The notes beneath the pieces are model-generated. The model was not told where the DNA came from. It ran no database searches and was given only the letters and a program-made list of their open reading frames with translations. DNA of 64,000 nucleotides from Panonychus citri (taxonomy: Eukaryota; Arthropoda; Arachnida; Trombidiformes; Tetranychidae), in assembly GCF_014898815.1 (NCBI RefSeq), contig NW_026515531.1, forward strand, positions 62,001-126,000. Reading direction: 5' to 3'. Shown one piece after another: positions 57,395 through 64,000 of the stretch (position 1 is the first letter of the stretch; every line of letters starts with the position of its first letter). A program made the position numbers and the translations under genes.

Positions 57395-60300
57395 TATCAT
57401 CATCATTATCATCACTGGCATCACTATCTACATCTTTATCTTCATTCGTTTTGGTTTCATCATCATCATCATCATCATCATCTGATCTTCATTGAAGATT
57501 ACGTCTTTGTGGAAGACAAAAGAAAAACAAAAGATGCGTTTCTAAGGATACACACAGAGAAACATAGAAATAGAGAGAGAAAGAGAATGAAGATGAAGAT
57601 AAGGATGATTATGGGGAAGAAAGAAGATGTTTCTCCATCTTCTTTGAAATAAGCTGATCATCCTGAGGAGCAAAAAGAAAGAGAATTCAAGATTTTTCTT
57701 CTTTTTTTTGTGTTGGTTGACAAAAAAGACAAAAGATTTCATGTTATCCCCAGTGAGAAAACTACAGTTCTATCCCTGTGAGAAAAAAAAATCTCTATCC
57801 TCTTTCTTTATCATCTTTCTTTCAACTTCTTCCCTCTTTATTATCTCACACCTTTTTCCTATCAAATTCATTGATCCATTTCATTTTATCATTCAAGGTA
57901 TAAAAAAATACTTTAAAACAAAATGTTATGTAATGATAATGAAAAAAAAAACTAACAAAATACAATAAGTTAACATTGAGAGGAGATCAACTCATTGACA
58001 ATGATAAATAAAATTGTTATTTCATCTGAATTGTATTTTTCACTTGATTCTTATGCAAATCAAGTAACAATCAAAATCTCAATATTATTAATCAGCGTTA
58101 ATTGCAATTCGCTGAAATTGCAACTAAAATTTCAACAAAATAACTTTTACCATATTAACAATATTAACAATTACCATTATCACCATATGATTTTAATGTG
58201 GTCAAATGTTAAAATTTGCTTTAATTGTTCAAGTTAATCAAGTCGAGTAAAAAAGTTTCAACAATTATAATACAGTAATTGTAAACTCTGTCAACCATTG
58301 AAGTTTAATTTGAATCAAGAGAGTGTGATAAGATAAACAACATTACCAAACACTGGGTTTGATTTATGAGGCCAGTTAACATAAGTTGACATGGTTAGTG
58401 TTTTTTTTGGATACAATGTTATTGTTGGTAATACAACTTGTGTTGATTGTGCATGAAACTCAATTCAATGATGATATCGCATGAAAAAAAAGGTTTAAAA
58501 TAAATTGTTTTAAATTAAAATAGAGACAATTTAACATCATGATTGAGTTGATAACCTTTCATGATAATCAACTCCCTCTGGATGGCTGGCCATCCTAAAT
58601 AGTGATTAACCTAAGTAAAATCAGCTGATAAGTAAAAGGTATTTTATCAAAAAATAATTGATAATACGAAAGGAGGAAAAATCATCATTTGAGTTGATTA
58701 AAAAACAACTGGACATTAATGATTATAAGTGATTGACAATTATTGGTTAAATTGTATGATGGGAATGATGATACCAAGAATGTTGATTAATAGTATTGAT
58801 AATAATTGTTAAGATGAAAATTCCAATGATAATAAGTGAAAGAAAAAGGAAAAATCAACTTGTCTCATTAATCTTAACCTGTTCACACAACCTAAACAAT
58901 CAAAGTTTATTATCATCAAATCTTTTCTTAGTTTTCTCTTTTTCTCTCTTCATTGTCTTCTTTATCATCCTTCTCTTTTTTTCCCCTATTCTCTTATCCA
59001 ATTGTTTACCATTATCATCATCATGTTATCCACACATTGTAAGGTTCAACCTTGAATGACCATGAAATTTGTTATCCTCATCCTTTCCTTGCTTTTCCTC
59101 TCTTTTTTCTGACCCGAAATCTTTTCTAATCATCCTGATTACCTTTATACTATTCATCCTTTTTTCATCCAACTCCATATATACTCCTCGTCATTATTAT
59201 TATCATCAGAATCTATTGATGATCCCTTTGATCTGGTTTCATCAAAATCCATTGCACATGCGATAGTTACATAACAAACTTAATATCTGTAAACATCTAC
59301 TGAGTATTTCTCTTTTTTTTCATCTTCTTGCCACATCATCCACCTCTCATCATCCTTGTTCATCTATTACTACATTACTATCTATTACTGTATTAATAAC
59401 TTTCAATATAACCAATCGGCAATCCTTTTCCAACCAGCGTTTACATTACAACTGATAGAGAGGATATTGTGAAGATTTTGTCTTCTTATCATCATTGTTT
59501 TCAACTGCACTTTATATAATCCTAACATTGGATAACAAATGTACAAAAAATACAGGTCACTTGTATAAGAAAAGATAACCTTTGATCATTTATTCGACGT
59601 TTTGTATCATTTATTGTCTTTAGGCTACTTTATTTGATATTTCTTCCTTTCTGTCTATTCTTTCCTAACACTTATACTGGCGATCATAATGATTATCATC
59701 TTTGGATGCTCTATCTTGTTAACTTTCTTTTAAAAAGAGAGAGTCCTTGCACTTCCTAGCAAAGTAAAGGTAATCTACCTTTATTATCATTATTGTTATT
59801 ATCAAAACAGAGTCATTTAAGTTGGGTTAGTCTCTAGAGAGCCAACAAAACAATGAATCAAGATGATTACAAAAGTAGTAGAACACAAATAAAACTTCAT
59901 CGATAATCAAAGATGATAATTCAGAAACGTCAACTCACCAGTGTATAATAGACAAACACTAGTAATAATATTACTAACTTTCACCTCTCTCACTATCCAA
60001 GTCTCTCTCTCTCTCTCTTGCACAGATAGTCTATCCCTTTACAAATCAAATAAAGATACAACAATCTAGTCCGATTCAACATTGTAATTCATGTTTATCA
60101 TTATTACTCTAGATTATCATAGACACACTTGAACTTAATCATTGTAATCATAAAAAGCTAAGTATAACTACCTTATTATATAACACAAACAACAGCTCAT
60201 TATTATCATTAACTCAATTTCAAGATCACAACAAAAAAATATATCAATTCAGTTTCATATGTGTAAGATAACTGGTAATGATGATAATTTTATATTAATG

Positions 60301-63300
60301 ATATAATAGTAACATAATAATAAACTTATTATTATCACACTGAAATAAATTCCTGATAATGATATCAATAGTGTACAACTAGTACTAGTTTCACATATTG
60401 ATCATTATCAGCATCATGATATTTTTGTTTTCATGATTGATAGCATTTGATGTAATAACAGCTATCACACTGTTGTTGATATTATAATGCCAATGTTATA
60501 TTGTGATATCCAAAAGTTTTGACAGGGAAGGTCATTGCAGAAAAATCCACAAAATTAATGACAAATAACATGTAGATTTGAAAATTTCATGTTGACCATT
60601 GATCAATTTCTGACTTCAATTAATAATTATTCTAGATTGACAATCAATTTCTCAGTGATAGAATATATTAAACTTATCATCTTGTAACAATATATCCATA
60701 TCATCACCATCATCACCATCATCATCATCATCATCAACAACAACAGAATCATGCTAATACCACCCAATCCATGAGTATGAGTGATTATATTCATCATATT
60801 ATTAATACTTGAGCTTTTCAACTTTATTTTAATTCTGCTCTACTTAACCTTTGATGTATATTATTATTAAAGACTAACATCAAGAGGGTATTCTCATGTT
60901 TATATACGATATTCATGGTAATATTAATTCAGAAGAAAATCTGTCCAGAAAAAGTTAATTTCTCTCTCTCTCTCTTTTTCTCTTGGTTGAAAGGTGAGGT
61001 AAACATACAATGAATAGTGTAACCCTTATTCATGATTTTGATGATAATTCATGAAAGTTAACATTTTTTTATTAAAAATATCTGCATGATAAAATATCAA
61101 AATTCATTGAACCAAATGGTGAATGTTTAGCTAACTATGCAAATAATAATAATGACTAATATACTTAATATACTAAGATTAAAATTATACACATAAATAT
61201 ATATTAGCTAAGGAAAACAAAAACAAGTGTATATATTCAATATATTATCATGATAATGGTAAGATTATCATGATGGAGGGAGAAGCTAATTTTCATGAGA
61301 TTAATAATGTTAGTTGAATTTATAATACTTTGACAATAACTCAACTATTCATTGATTCATTAAATGATAAAGATGATAATTAGATGATAGTATCTTCTTG
61401 TGAATGGAAAGGGTTAACATGTATTTCAATTGAGGAGAATCATTTTCACCTAATTTAATAGGAAATGTTAAAAGTTTCAATGATTAGGTTGTGGGTGGAG
61501 GTTGAAGATATAAATTAGGTCAATGGTTTCATGATGATGATAATGTGTTACAGTTTTGTCAGAATTTATAATTTCGGTTGATAATTAAGTTGATGTATAT
61601 ATTAGTCACGTGGATTGACCCAAAGCATGTAATATATCATCAATTTTATCGGAAGTTGGTGATAATTCATGATAAAGTTGAATATTTTTTTAATGGGAGT
61701 GGATATAAAGAGAAAGACAGTTAATTAACTTAAGGCTGTTATTCATTATCATCAAAAGGAAACTGACCTTCCCGTATTGTCCAATTAAATTGTAGTTGAA
61801 AAATTATTCAATTGAAATACTTTTTCATATTTTCTAATTGAATAAAATCATTAAAATTGTAAATACTTTTTTCTTCGTTGATCTAATACTTAATAGCACT
61901 AATTACAGATAATTAATAGTCAACATCATCAACCAAATTTATCATCAAAAGTACACTTAATTTTCAGAATTAAAAATGATACAAAATTAATAGTTTAATG
62001 AATATTGGACTGACATTATTAATAATTGAAATAGAGTGAAAGAAAAAATTTACTCCAAACAATTTACATCAATAAGATTGTTTGATAAGTTAATTAAAAT
62101 AAAGTTGAAAGGAAAAAAGTATCTATTTAATACATCAGCTCAAGGAAAAGATGAGGATAAAAAATATCTTTCTTGATTATCTATCTCACAGCTTTAACAT
62201 GTCAAGTTGATATCTTGATCTCCCAGAGATATTGAGTATATCAATAACAGAATCAAGATGAGTCATTTCCATGAAACAAAAAAAAAGTTGATACTTTTAC
62301 TTACAATGAATATAAAAATGTAATGCAAAATTAATTGTGAGCTTCAAGATTTTATGAGTATAACGATAGTGATCAGTTTGAAGATGGTTTTTCAAAGGAA
62401 CAAGGAAAAAGATGAATGAAATTTTGGTGAAAAGTTTGCAAGAGAAAATGGAAACACTAAGAAAGAATTGTATAAATGAATGAATAGGAATAATATGGTG
62501 TTTGAAAGGTAATCGTGAGGAGGGAAGAGAGAAAAGATCACCCAGAGTTTAATTTTGTCTTCTTATTTTTATCATCTTCATCTTCATCTAAAGTAAGTTT
62601 AACATGTTGAGTTTTTTTTACCATATCTCGACTTTTATTCCGGTAAACCAGAATATGTATTCATTGAAGCTCTACTTGAGACATTGACTTTTTTTCTGTT
62701 CCTTCACAAAGAAAAAGTCATGATATTGAAATGACTTGTGAATAAATAGGTGAAATGAATGGAAATCAAGCAATACAGATGATGGTGATAGAAGGATAAG
62801 AAGATGATGAGGAGGAGGAAAATGTATAAGAAGACAAGGAGAGATAAAAGAAATGGTTGAAATGGTTGATGGTTTTTATCTTCTTTTCATATCATAGTGA
62901 AAAAAAAGTATATATATAATATGAATGATATGAATACTTCAAAAAGTAGTTTTTTTCATCATCATAATCATAATCGTCGTCTTTTTATCTTCTTCAGATG
63001 CTCTTTTTCAATACATCTCATATCTTTTATCATGAACGGAGAAAAAATCTCTTCATTTTCATCTTGCATAACTATATCTTCATCTTCTAGAGCTACATCA
63101 GCATTTTAACCAGAATTCTCATAACTGATACAATTGATAAAGAATAAAAAATCTTCATGAGTGACATCTTTTTGTTACAATTGATAACAGTCTGAGTCAA
63201 TCAAGATGATAAACACCAAACAAACAAACAAAAAACATTACAAAGATATTAATATTAATACCTGTTAGATATTTTATTTCAAATCATTTAATAATTGATA

Positions 63301-64000
63301 TCAATCTAGGATTTAGTTTGGGAATGATGCAAATATCAAGAATATGCGTAAAGCTAATTGTCTAGTAAATGTTAATAGATGTATATATAAATTGGGTGAT
63401 TTATATTCAATCAATATTGAATATAAATCAAAGGTTAATTCAATCGTTGGGGAAAAAATCATCAATATAATGATAACATTTTGTATAATAACAAATAACT
63501 CTTGCTGTCATTACTGTTGGTTGATTTTTCAGAGTTATTATTTATTTTACAAGGTTTATCTGATCTGAATATTAACATGGTCATGATAAAGTTTCAATTG
63601 CAAATGAAAATATTTTCAGACAAAGCAGGAAGTGAACAAAAAAACTAGTTGAGAAATCTTCAAATAGACTAAAAAATAATAATGATTTTTGTTTTGATAG
63701 AAACAAAATGCAAATTGTTATTGTTATTAAATAGCTGAAAGTAAATTATCATTAGAAAGTAGTATCATGAATTAAATTATCATCATAATCATCATGAAAA
63801 ATTAGTCTTTTTTTTCAGTTGATACAAAAATTTACAATTACAATTGAAGAAATAGATTATATCCTCATCATTTGATAAAAAATTGTGATAACTTTAATTC
63901 TGTTATTTTATTTATAGTTATCGTAACTTTTTAAACTTTTATCTTCATAATTTTCACCATGATATTTTCTAGTTTAAAAACCAAAGAAATATAATAAATG
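57395..64000. other. Gene-poor AT-rich DNA
   Basis: Continues the background of ATC/ATG runs and poly-T or poly-A tracts, with a few (GA/CT)n stretches such as 60003-60020 and 60961-60976. The frames at 57708-57968, 58796-59059 and 63344-63568 are hydrophobic or low-complexity and unrecognised. I see no supported gene. Confidence 0.55.

Overview
This is AT-rich, intron- and microsatellite-laden eukaryotic DNA, most likely from an invertebrate animal. I lean towards an arthropod because of the envelope-bearing Ty3/Gypsy element, but the species is not identifiable from sequence alone. There are no bacterial operons, tRNA or rRNA genes, or CRISPR arrays. Most of the 64 kb is gene-poor sequence dominated by (ATC/ATG)n, (GA/CT)n and poly-purine or poly-pyrimidine tracts.

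Two LTR retroelement systems carry nearly all convincing coding sequence. (1) About 11.88-16.67 kb, plus strand: a composite, non-autonomous gag-only LTR element. It reads truncated 5' LTR / 3' half of gag / full LTR / tRNA-Tyr-type primer binding site / 1.5 kb leader with a CT-rich repeat / gag / full LTR, and the whole is flanked by a 5-bp target duplication CTAAC. No pol is present. The gag-derived frame ends in a predicted transmembrane segment. (2) About 19.43-32.07 kb, minus strand: a 12.6-kb env-bearing Ty3/Gypsy (errantivirus-like) element with 268/273-bp LTRs, 4-bp target duplication CAAT and a tRNA-Gln primer binding site. In minus-strand order it holds a roughly 4-kb leader made largely of tandem repeats, a 66-aa membrane ORF overlapping the gag start by ATGA, gag-protease-RT-RNase H-integrase, env, and an extra zinc-knuckle ORF (ORF4) downstream of env. 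A 160-bp MITE with TA target duplication sits inside the leader's GA-rich satellite. A motif of the form CCC-AT/AG-CACCGG-AG recurs about 11 times in the element, six of them in the 286-bp gap between env and ORF4.

The retroelement ORFs are interrupted by single-base frameshifts, although the LTR pairs are almost identical. Related copies differ mainly in homopolymer lengths, so some breaks may be long-read assembly errors rather than decay.

Elsewhere: an unequal-crossover tandem duplication of about 1.47 kb at 54.46-57.39 kb with breakpoints in (ATC)n; several short GC-richer islands bounded by splice-like sites (1-30, 1671-1744, 8227-8284, 33092-33264, 52065-52089) that could be exons of long-intron host genes; and a few perfect hairpins. 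The rest (1.75-11.87, 16.7-19.4, 32.1-54.4, 57.4-64.0 kb) shows no gene I can support.
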